A stretch of 64,000 bases of DNA. Source: an uncultured Pelagibacteraceae bacterium (lineage in GTDB: Bacteria; Pseudomonadota; Alphaproteobacteria; Pelagibacterales; Pelagibacteraceae). Under the pieces are notes generated by a model that was given only the letters and a program-made list of their open reading frames with translations, was not told where the DNA came from and did no database searches. Location: positions 124,001 through 188,000 of the forward strand of contig CACOPB010000001.1 of assembly GCA_902628965.1 (NCBI GenBank), given 5' to 3'. The position numbers and the translations under genes are program-made. This document shows positions 57,097 through 64,000 of the stretch, in pieces (within the stretch, counting starts at the first letter, position 1; each line of letters starts with the position of its first letter).

Positions 57097-60000
57097 ATGA
57101 GCGAAAAATTACTTGTTCCTGACATTGGTGACTTTGAAAATGTTGAGGTTATAGAGATACTTGTAAAACCTGGTGATCAAATTAAAGAAAATGACCCAAT
57201 AGTTACAATTGAAAGTGATAAATCAAGCGTTGAAATCCCTTCTACAATTACTGGAAAAGTAGATAGTTTAGCAGTTAAAGTTGGTGATAAAGTTTCTAAA
57301 GGAGATTTATTGCTTAATCTTACATCATCATCAAAAACATCATCAGAAAGCACTCTACCAAAAGATACAGAAAATATAATTAAACAAGCTGAAGAAGCAA
57401 TGGCTGAAAAAAAAGAGAAAAAAAAAATTATTAGTGAACCAATAGTAGAGAAAAAACAATCTACAATTAAAGTTGTTAATGGTTCTGATATTGATCCACT
57501 TGAAACTCAAGATTGGCTGGAGTCTTTATCTGCAGTAATTTCCAAAGATGGAAACCAAAGAGCCCATTTTTTAATAAAAGAATTAATTAATAAAGCTTAT
57601 CGTGAAGGAGCAAATATTCCTTATACTCAAAATACACCATACATTAATACAATACCTCCTGAGGCTGAGGTAAAGTCTAGTGGTGATCAAAATATTGAAA
57701 GAAGAATTAGATCGTTAATTAGATGGAATGCAGCAGCAATGGTAGTTCGAGCAAATAAAAAATATCCTGAGCTTGGTGGACACATTGGTACATTTGCATC
57801 TGCAGCAACATTATATGACGTTGGGATGAATCATTTTTGGAGAGCAAAAAATAACAAATTTGGTGGAGATTTAATTTACTTTCAAGGACATAGTGCTCCA
57901 GGAATGTATGCAAGGGCATTCTTAGAAGGCAGATTAAGTGAGAAACAATTAGATAGCTTCAGACAAGAGGTAAAGCCTGGAGGTCTATCGTCATATCCAC
58001 ACCCATGGTTAATGCCAAAATTTTGGCAGTTTCCCACAGTATCTATGGGGTTAGGTCCCATGCTCGCTATATATCAAGCTAGGTACATGAAATATTTAAT
58101 CAATAGAGGTTTGATTAAAGATGAAGGAAGAAAAGTTTGGGCTTTTTTAGGCGATGGGGAGATGGATGAGCCTGAGTCAATGGGAGCTATTGGATTAGCT
58201 GCTAGAGAAAATTTAGATAATTTAATATTTGTAATAAATTGTAATCTTCAAAGATTAGATGGTCCAGTTAGAGGTAATGGAAAAATTATTCAAGAGCTTG
58301 AGGGAAGTTTCAGAGGATCCGGCTGGAATGTAATTAAAGTCATTTGGGGGTCATATTGGGATTCATTGCTTGCTAATGATAAAACTGGTGACTTAATAAA
58401 AATTATGAACGAGACAGTAGATGGTGAGTACCAAGCAATGAAAGCAAGAGATGGTGCTTATGTAAGAGAAAAGTTTTTTGGGAAATCTCCTGAAGCATTA
58501 GAATTAGTTTCAAGCATGTCAGATAAAGATATTTGGAGACTTAATAGAGGTGGTCACGATCCTCACAAAGTTTTTGCTGCATATGATAAAGCGACCAAAC
58601 ATCAGGGAAGCCCAACAGTGATAATTGCAAAAACTATAAAAGGTTATGGAATGGGAAAATCAGGAGAAAGTGTAAATACTACTCATCAAACTAAAAAATT
58701 AGATGTTGATGACTTGATGTATTATAGAGATCGATTTGATGTTCCCTTAACAGATGAACAGGTGAGAAATATTGAATACTTTAGGCCTGACGAAAAATCT
58801 CCAGAAATAAAATACATAAAAGAAAAAAGAATTAAATTAGGTGGATATTTACCAGAACGTTCAACTTTCGCTAAACCAATCAAAGCACCCTCAAAAGATA
58901 TTTTCGATTTCATGAAAGTGTCAACTGGTGAAAAAGAAATGTCTACTACTATGGCACTTGTGAGAATGTTAACAAATTTATTAAGGGATAAAAATATATC
59001 TCCTAGATTGGTTCCTATTATTCCTGACGAAGCAAGAACGTTTGGTATGGAAGGATTTTTTCAAAAAATAGGGATTTATGCGCATGAAGGACAAAAATAT
59101 GAACCTGAGGATGCAGCTCAATTAAGTTCTTATAGAGAAGATAAAAGTGGTCAAGTTTTAGAGGAAGGTATCAATGAAGCAGGTGCTATGTCTTCATGGA
59201 TTGCTGCTGCCACTGCATATACTAATCATGATATCGAAATGATCCCAATTTATATTTTTTATTCAATGTTTGGTTTTCAAAGAGTAGGAGATCTAGCTTG
59301 GGCAGCTGGAGATAGTCAGGCTAGAGGATTTTTGGTGGGTGCGACAGCGGGAAGAACAACATTAGCTGGAGAAGGCTTACAACACCAGGATGGGCATAGT
59401 CATTTAATTGCATCAACTATTCCAAATTGTGTAACTTATGATCCTACATTTCATTATGAATTAGCGGTAATTTTTAGAGAAGGTCTAAGAAGAATGCACG
59501 AGAAAAATGAGAATGTTTTTTACTATATTACTACAATGAATGAAAATTACTCACACCCAGAAATGCCGAAAGATAAAAATTGTGAGGAAGGCATTCTAAA
59601 GGGAATGTATAAAATAAAAGAATTTAACAAATACAAAAAAACTAAAATCCAACTTTTAGGATCAGGAACAATCTTAAGGGAAATGATGTCTGCTGCAAAG
59701 ATTTTACAAAATGATTATCAAATTGATAGCGAGATATGGAGTGTAACAAGTTTTAATGAATTAAGAAAAGATGGAATGGAAGTAGAAAGATATAATCTTT
59801 TGAACCCAGATAAAGAACCTAAAAAATCTTATGTTGAGCAATGCTTAGGCCAAACAGAGGGTCCGATTATGGCTGCATCTGATTATATGAGAATTAATTC
59901 AGATCAAATCAGATCTTATACTAATAAAAGTTTTTATTCATTAGGAGCGGATGGTTTTGGAAGAAGTGATACAAGAAAAAATTTAAGAAAATTTTTTGAG

Positions 60001-60135
60001 GTAGATAAAGAACATTTGGTTGCTTATGGTTTAAGTATTTTGGCAAAAGAACAGCTTATTACTTCTAAATATGCAAAAGATGCAATGAAGAAATATAATA
60101 TTGATAGTAACAAACCAATGCCAACTAAATTATAA
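57097..60135 (+). CDS. aceE: Pyruvate dehydrogenase E1 (AceE) with fused N-terminal lipoyl domain
   Basis: 1012 residues. Residues 1-77 are a complete lipoyl domain (LLVPDIGDFENVEVIEILV, with lipoyl Lys42 in IESDKSSVEIPS), then a charged linker to about 125. Then homodimeric E1: WLESLSAVI, thiamine-diphosphate motif GDGEMDEPES (about 352-361) with NCNLQRLDGPV, and QHQDGHSHLIA. Standard AceE is about 885-900 residues and has no lipoyl domain. ATG 57097 begins the lipoyl domain directly, so the fusion is not a start artefact. One frame throughout. aceF starts immediately after the stop. Confidence 0.95.
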   Translation: MSEKLLVPDIGDFENVEVIEILVKPGDQIKENDPIVTIESDKSSVEIPSTITGKVDSLAVKVGDKVSKGDLLLNLTSSSKTSSESTLPKDTENIIKQAEEAMAEKKEKKKIISEPIVEKKQSTIKVVNGSDIDPLETQDWLESLSAVISKDGNQRAHFLIKELINKAYREGANIPYTQNTPYINTIPPEAEVKSSGDQNIERRIRSLIRWNAAAMVVRANKKYPELGGHIGTFASAATLYDVGMNHFWRAKNNKFGGDLIYFQGHSAPGMYARAFLEGRLSEKQLDSFRQEVKPGGLSSYPHPWLMPKFWQFPTVSMGLGPMLAIYQARYMKYLINRGLIKDEGRKVWAFLGDGEMDEPESMGAIGLAARENLDNLIFVINCNLQRLDGPVRGNGKIIQELEGSFRGSGWNVIKVIWGSYWDSLLANDKTGDLIKIMNETVDGEYQAMKARDGAYVREKFFGKSPEALELVSSMSDKDIWRLNRGGHDPHKVFAAYDKATKHQGSPTVIIAKTIKGYGMGKSGESVNTTHQTKKLDVDDLMYYRDRFDVPLTDEQVRNIEYFRPDEKSPEIKYIKEKRIKLGGYLPERSTFAKPIKAPSKDIFDFMKVSTGEKEMSTTMALVRMLTNLLRDKNISPRLVPIIPDEARTFGMEGFFQKIGIYAHEGQKYEPEDAAQLSSYREDKSGQVLEEGINEAGAMSSWIAAATAYTNHDIEMIPIYIFYSMFGFQRVGDLAWAAGDSQARGFLVGATAGRTTLAGEGLQHQDGHSHLIASTIPNCVTYDPTFHYELAVIFREGLRRMHEKNENVFYYITTMNENYSHPEMPKDKNCEEGILKGMYKIKEFNKYKKTKIQLLGSGTILREMMSAAKILQNDYQIDSEIWSVTSFNELRKDGMEVERYNLLNPDKEPKKSYVEQCLGQTEGPIMAASDYMRINSDQIRSYTNKSFYSLGADGFGRSDTRKNLRKFFEVDKEHLVAYGLSILAKEQLITSKYAKDAMKKYNIDSNKPMPTKL

Positions 60136-61398
60136 ATGTCAGAAACTGAGATTAAAGTACCTAATATTGGAGATTTTAAAGATGTTGAGGTTATTGAGGT
60201 ATTAGTTTCAGAAGGTCAATCAATTAAAAAAAATGATGCTCTAATAACAATTGAAAGTGATAAATCTAGCGTAGAAATACCATCAAATTTTGAGGGTAAA
60301 ATTAAAAGTTTAAAAATAAAAGTAGGAGACAAAGTTTCTGAGGGCGACTTAATTTTAATTATAGAGAGTAACTCTCAAGTTATAAAGGAAAACATTAAAG
60401 AAAAACCAGAAATTGAAAAAAAGTTAAAAAAAACCGAGATAATAAAACCTGAAATCCGAGAAAAAACATTTTATAAAAATAATATTTCAGACATTTCATC
60501 TGCAAGTCCAAAAGCTAGAAAATTTGCTAGAGAACTTGGTGTTAATATTAATCAAGTCGTGGGAAGTCAGAAAGATGGCAGAGTTGTTGAAGACGATATT
60601 AAAAAATTTGTTTCATCTAATTCAAAAAACAATGATGTAGTAAAAGATAGTAAACCAGATAAAATTAAAAACGAATTTGAACATTCTGATTTTGGTGAAA
60701 TAGAAATTAAAGACGTACCAAGAGTAAAAAAAATATCATCAAAATATCTTACTAATTCATGGACAACAATTCCCCATGTTACAAATCACGATGAAGCCGA
60801 CATAACTGAGATGGAAAGATTTAGAAGTTCATTAACAGATATTTATACTGGAGAAAAAATTAAAATTACACCTCTAGCATTTGTAATAAAGGCTTTAGTA
60901 GTATCTCTTAGGAAATTTCCTATTTTTAATTCTTCTATCGATGAAATTGAGACTGGAAAAATGACTTTTAAAAAATATTACCATATTGGGATAGCAGTTG
61001 ATACGTCAAATGGATTAATGGTTCCAAAAATAAGAAATGCAAATAACAAAAAAATTTCTCTAATAAGTAAAGAGTTAAAAGAAGTAAGTGAACTCTGTAG
61101 AAATTTGAAAATTCATAAAAAAGAGTTATTTGGTGGTTCAATGACAATTACAAGTTTAGGTGGTATAGGAGGTTCATTTTTTACACCTATAATTAATTAT
61201 CCAGAAGTTGCTATATTAGGAGTAGGTAGATCTGAAAAAAAACAAATTTTTATGAATGGAAAGTTTCAAACTAGAACTATGTTGCCAATTTCTTTATCTT
61301 ATGATCATAGAATTATTGATGGAGCTGAAGCAGCTAGATTTAACAATGATCTTAAAGAAAATTTAGGTAAAAATTTTGCTTATAAACTAGCCGTCTAA
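60136..61398 (+). CDS. aceF: Pyruvate dehydrogenase E2, dihydrolipoamide acetyltransferase
   Basis: 420 residues: one lipoyl domain (1-77, Lys43 in IESDKSSVEIPS, very like that of AceE), linker, subunit-binding domain SASPKARKFARELGVNINQV (about 123-160), and catalytic domain with GGSMTITSLGGIGGSFFTPI and SYDHRIIDGAEAARF (His390, Asp394). The ATG follows the aceE stop with no spacer. No E3 (lpdA) gene follows, so E3 must come from elsewhere. Confidence 0.96.
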   Translation: MSETEIKVPNIGDFKDVEVIEVLVSEGQSIKKNDALITIESDKSSVEIPSNFEGKIKSLKIKVGDKVSEGDLILIIESNSQVIKENIKEKPEIEKKLKKTEIIKPEIREKTFYKNNISDISSASPKARKFARELGVNINQVVGSQKDGRVVEDDIKKFVSSNSKNNDVVKDSKPDKIKNEFEHSDFGEIEIKDVPRVKKISSKYLTNSWTTIPHVTNHDEADITEMERFRSSLTDIYTGEKIKITPLAFVIKALVVSLRKFPIFNSSIDEIETGKMTFKKYYHIGIAVDTSNGLMVPKIRNANNKKISLISKELKEVSELCRNLKIHKKELFGGSMTITSLGGIGGSFFTPIINYPEVAILGVGRSEKKQIFMNGKFQTRTMLPISLSYDHRIIDGAEAARFNNDLKENLGKNFAYKLAV

Positions 61399-61404
61399 TC
61401 AGAA

Positions 61405-62298
61405 ATGTCTAAATCTATCTCTTTATTTAGTGCTTTATTGTGCACTTTCATATGGGGTACAACTTTTATAGCTCAAGACACTGGTATGGATAACATTGGT
61501 CCTTTCACATTCAATGCCGTGAGATTTTTTGTTGGATTTCTTGCTATAATTCCACTTGTAATCTTGTTTGAACTAAAAAATTTTAAAACAGAATTTAAAT
61601 TAGACAAAAACACCTTCATTAATTATTCATTTTTAATAGGATTGTCTCTGTTTTTAGGTTCTGCTTTGCAACAAGTTGCTCTACTCTACACAGACGTTGC
61701 AAATGCTGCCTTTTTTACAATTTTTTATGTTCCTATGGTACCAATCATCATTTTTATATTTGGAAAAAGGTCGATGCATTGGAGTGTTTGGCCTTCTGTA
61801 ATTCTATGTTTGATTGGAGGTTACTTGTTAACAAATTTTCATGATGCAACTGTAAGATTAGGAGATACATTAGTTGTGCTTGGAGCTTTATTTTGGAGCA
61901 CTCATATAATTTTTACTGGAGTTATAGTAACAAAATACAATCTACCATTTACACTAGGAGCAGTGCAAACTTTAATAGTGGCTATTTTTTCATTTATAAT
62001 TGGAATTATTTATGAGGAGTTTATTTTAAATAATATTTTGAAGGAAATTTATTCAATTTTATACGCTGGTATATTATCTGGTGGATTTGCATTTGTATTG
62101 CAAATTTATGCTCAGCGAAATATTACACCAGCTCCTGCTGCAATAATTTTTTCACTAGAAGGTGTATTTGCTACTATAGCTGCTTGGTTTATTTTAAATC
62201 AAATTTTAGATATCAATAATTTACTTGGATGTTTCTTTATTCTGTGTGGAGTTCTTTTATCTCAATTACTACCTTTAATTAAAAAGAAACATGCTTAA
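61405..62298 (+). CDS. EamA-family (DMT) transporter
   Basis: 297 residues with ten membrane segments in two EamA repeats: LFSALLCTFIWGTTFIAQDTG at the start and a second repeat from about residue 150 (LVVLGALFWSTHIIFTGV), ending near AAWFILNQILD. Metabolite exporter/importer; substrate unknown. It follows aceF by 6 nt. Stop overlaps uppP stop by 4 nt (TTAA 62295-62298). Confidence 0.92.
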   Translation: MSKSISLFSALLCTFIWGTTFIAQDTGMDNIGPFTFNAVRFFVGFLAIIPLVILFELKNFKTEFKLDKNTFINYSFLIGLSLFLGSALQQVALLYTDVANAAFFTIFYVPMVPIIIFIFGKRSMHWSVWPSVILCLIGGYLLTNFHDATVRLGDTLVVLGALFWSTHIIFTGVIVTKYNLPFTLGAVQTLIVAIFSFIIGIIYEEFILNNILKEIYSILYAGILSGGFAFVLQIYAQRNITPAPAAIIFSLEGVFATIAAWFILNQILDINNLLGCFFILCGVLLSQLLPLIKKKHA

Positions 62299-63059
62299 TA
62301 AATTAAACTAAACAATATTAAGGCAATTATAATTCTATAAATTACAAAAGCGTTCATCGAAAATTTATTTATATAAATTAAAAAAAATTTAACTGTAAGA
62401 AAAGAAAAAATAAAGGCAGATATAACTGCTATAGCAGCTAGGTAATTAAATTCAATTGATTGTTCAATAACATCTTTTAAGCTTAATACACTCGCACCAG
62501 CTAATGCTGGTATTGAAAGTAAAAAAGATATTTTACTAGAGTCTACTCTGTTAAATTTTAAAATTCTTGCAGCTGTGATAGTAATCCCTGCTCTGCTAAC
62601 ACCAGGTATAAGAGATAAAATTTGAAAAATACCTATAAATAAAATTGATTGGAAGTTTAAGTTTGAAGAAATTTTTTTATCAAATCTACTTTTGTCAGAA
62701 ATATACAATACAACTGCAAATATTAAAGTAGTCCATGCTATGACTTCTAAATTTCTTAAATTATAAATTAAATTTGTACTATAAAGAATATATCCAACAA
62801 TTATTAACGGAATAGACCCTAGTATAATTAAGTTTAAAATTCTTTTATTTTTATGTATTCCAAATAATTCATTTTTAAAAAAATAAATAATTGCTATAAG
62901 CGATCCTAAATGAAGGCTTATATCAATTAAAAGAGAACTTGATTTGAATTCATACAATGTAGAAACCAAAATCAAATGAGCTGAAGAACTTATTGGTAGA
63001 AATTCTGATATTCCTTGAATTGCAGAGAGAATTAAGATTTCTATAATATTTTTAAACAT
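62295..63059 (-). CDS. uppP: Undecaprenyl-diphosphatase UppP (BacA)
   Basis: 254 residues, about eight membrane segments. The catalytic motifs are QGISEFLPISSSAHLILV near the N-terminus and SLIPGVSRAGITITAARIL in the middle. Recycles undecaprenyl carrier for peptidoglycan synthesis, downstream of MurJ in the same cycle. Divergent from gltD. Confidence 0.96.
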   Translation of the reverse strand: MFKNIIEILILSAIQGISEFLPISSSAHLILVSTLYEFKSSSLLIDISLHLGSLIAIIYFFKNELFGIHKNKRILNLIILGSIPLIIVGYILYSTNLIYNLRNLEVIAWTTLIFAVVLYISDKSRFDKKISSNLNFQSILFIGIFQILSLIPGVSRAGITITAARILKFNRVDSSKISFLLSIPALAGASVLSLKDVIEQSIEFNYLAAIAVISAFIFSFLTVKFFLIYINKFSMNAFVIYRIIIALILFSLIY

Positions 63060-63241
63060 CGAGTCTTCGTAGCTTAAAAAAATGGCATTTCAAACAATTC
63101 GATTTATTCATACTTGGTATGCAATTTTTAAAATACTTACGTTTTATGCTATTTATTGTAATTAAAAGGTCATAATAGTTGACCTAAATAATACTTTAAC
63201 TAATAAAATCAATGTATAATTTGCCGAAAAAAAAAAAAATT
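63060..63241. promoter_or_regulatory. uppP-gltD divergent intergenic region with inverted repeat
   Basis: 182 nt without a gene. It contains the inverted repeat AGGTCA-N7-TGACCT (63167-63185), a good operator candidate, and TATAAT at 63215-63220, which ends 21 nt before the gltD ATG. No good -35 stands 16-18 nt upstream of that -10, which suggests an activated promoter. A 14-A run just precedes the gltD ATG. Confidence 0.5.
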
Positions 63242-64000
63242 ATGTCTAGCAAAATGTTAAAATTCGTTGAGATAGGTCAACAAACGCCCCCTAAAAGAGA
63301 GGTCAATAACAGAAAAGATGATTTTAACGAAATATATGATGAATTTTTAACTCAAAAAGCTCAAGAACAATCAAGTAGATGTTCGCAGTGCGGTGTCCCA
63401 TTTTGCCAGGTTCATTGTCCATTAAGTAACAATATACCTGATTGGTTAAAACTTACTGCAGAGGGAAGATTGAAAGAAGCTTATGAATTGTCCCAAAGCA
63501 CTAACAATATGCCAGAAGTATGTGGAAGAATATGTCCCCAAGATAGATTATGTGAAGGAAATTGTGTCATTGAGCAGTCTGGTCATGGAACAGTTACGAT
63601 TGGTTCTATGGAAAAATATATTACAGATAATGCTTGGGAACAAGGTTGGGTTAAACCAATATCAGTAAAATTTGAGAAAGATCAAAGTGTTGGAATTATA
63701 GGAGCTGGACCAGCTGGATTAGCGGCTGCAGAGCAATTAAGAAAAGATGGGTACAAAATAACAGTCTATGATCGTTATGATAGAGCTGGAGGACTTTTAA
63801 TTTATGGAATACCAAATTTTAAATTAGAAAAACATGTAGTCGAGAGAAGAACAAAACTTTTAAAAGATGGTGGAATTGAATTTGTTCAAAATTTTGAAGT
63901 TGGTAAAGATGCAACATTAGATCAACTCAGAAAGAAACATGATGCAATACTTATCGCGACGGGAGTATATAAACCAAGAGAAGTTGATTTACCAGGAAAC
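63242..64000 (+). CDS. gltD: Glutamate synthase small subunit (partial, runs off window end)
   Basis: ATG 63242 opens 253 codons to the window end with no stop. N-terminal ferredoxin-like Cys: RCSQCGVPFCQVHCPLSNNIPDWLKL and VCGRICPQDRLCEGNCV, typical of GltD [4Fe-4S] ligands, then the FAD-binding GIIGAGPAGLAAAEQL near residue 151 and RAGGLLIYGIPNFKLEK. Carries electrons from NADPH to the large subunit in ammonium assimilation. Complete GltD is about 470-480 residues, so about half is shown. Confidence 0.96.
   Translation, partial: MSSKMLKFVEIGQQTPPKREVNNRKDDFNEIYDEFLTQKAQEQSSRCSQCGVPFCQVHCPLSNNIPDWLKLTAEGRLKEAYELSQSTNNMPEVCGRICPQDRLCEGNCVIEQSGHGTVTIGSMEKYITDNAWEQGWVKPISVKFEKDQSVGIIGAGPAGLAAAEQLRKDGYKITVYDRYDRAGGLLIYGIPNFKLEKHVVERRTKLLKDGGIEFVQNFEVGKDATLDQLRKKHDAILIATGVYKPREVDLPGN

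Noticed and set aside
63483..63668. 61-codon forward frame near the right end
   Set aside because: It is out of frame inside gltD, whose Cys clusters and FAD motif are read in the 63242 frame.

Overview
The window is a very AT-rich, tightly packed stretch of bacterial chromosome. Gene order and family content point to an alphaproteobacterium of the SAR11 clade (Pelagibacterales, 'Candidatus Pelagibacter'-like). The main signs are an irr regulator divergent from fabA-fabB-fabI, the tsaB-fur-miaB-ybeZ-ybeY-lnt-metK run, mutM-rpsT-dnaA-dnaN, fdxA-carD, TAXI-type TRAP transport, Lys/Asn/Ile-rich proteins and almost no intergenic DNA. This assignment is inferred from sequence; no database was searched. 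I see no CRISPR array, prophage, insertion sequence or rRNA operon. Most of the window is core genome.

Layout. 1-8 kb: the tail of a BON-domain protein, the malic enzyme maeB (reverse), then murJ, trpS, an NFU-type Fe-S scaffold and a Bax-like glucosaminidase, facing a reverse polysaccharide deacetylase. 7.8-14.2 kb: forward run tsaB (short), fur, miaB, ybeZ, ybeY, lnt, metK. 14.2-20.8 kb: transcription/translation operon nusA-infB-rbfA-rpsO-pnp behind an attenuator-like hairpin; rimP and truB are not at their usual places. 20.8-27.6 kb: DUF1737 and fabI-fabB-fabA (reverse), then irr, katG, an AspH-like oxygenase, a DUF2061 protein and a 60-residue Cys-rich protein. This block carries four Irr-box-like sites and a pair of Fur-box-like sites, so it looks like an iron/heme/oxidative-stress region. 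27.7-32.8 kb: reverse operon ubiE-ubiB-coaBC-dut-E1-like-SH3. 32.8-36.8 kb: mutM, rpsT, dnaA, dnaN, with a repeat-bearing AT-rich gap before dnaA. 36.8-43.9 kb: plsC, argH-lptM-lysA, a TlpA-like thioredoxin, a HIG1 protein, a carboxylesterase, an HNH protein, coq7, dsbB and a YqaA/DedA protein. 44-50.2 kb: tRNA-Leu, an acyl-CoA ligase, a 30-residue Lys-rich peptide, and the reverse cluster helicase-terB-fdxA-carD. 50.4-64 kb: an aminotransferase, a TAXI TRAP transporter, a PaaI thioesterase, tRNA-Arg, a thiolase, pyruvate dehydrogenase aceE (with a fused lipoyl domain) and aceF, an EamA transporter, uppP and the start of gltD.

How it fits together. The genes cover quinone and fatty-acid synthesis, pyruvate, malate and acetyl-CoA metabolism, peptidoglycan precursor recycling, lipoprotein and LPS export maturation, and replication initiation. 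Compaction is extreme: many neighbours overlap by 1-11 nt, and five convergent pairs share the same 4-nt stop-stop overlap. The most interesting signals are regulatory sites in the few real gaps (Irr boxes at irr and katG, paired Fur boxes before a Cys-rich microprotein, the nusA attenuator, a 5' hairpin before a Lys-rich peptide) and domain oddities (lipoyl-AceE fusion, CarD with a histone-H1-like tail, a half-length TsaB). I found no clearly new multigene system.
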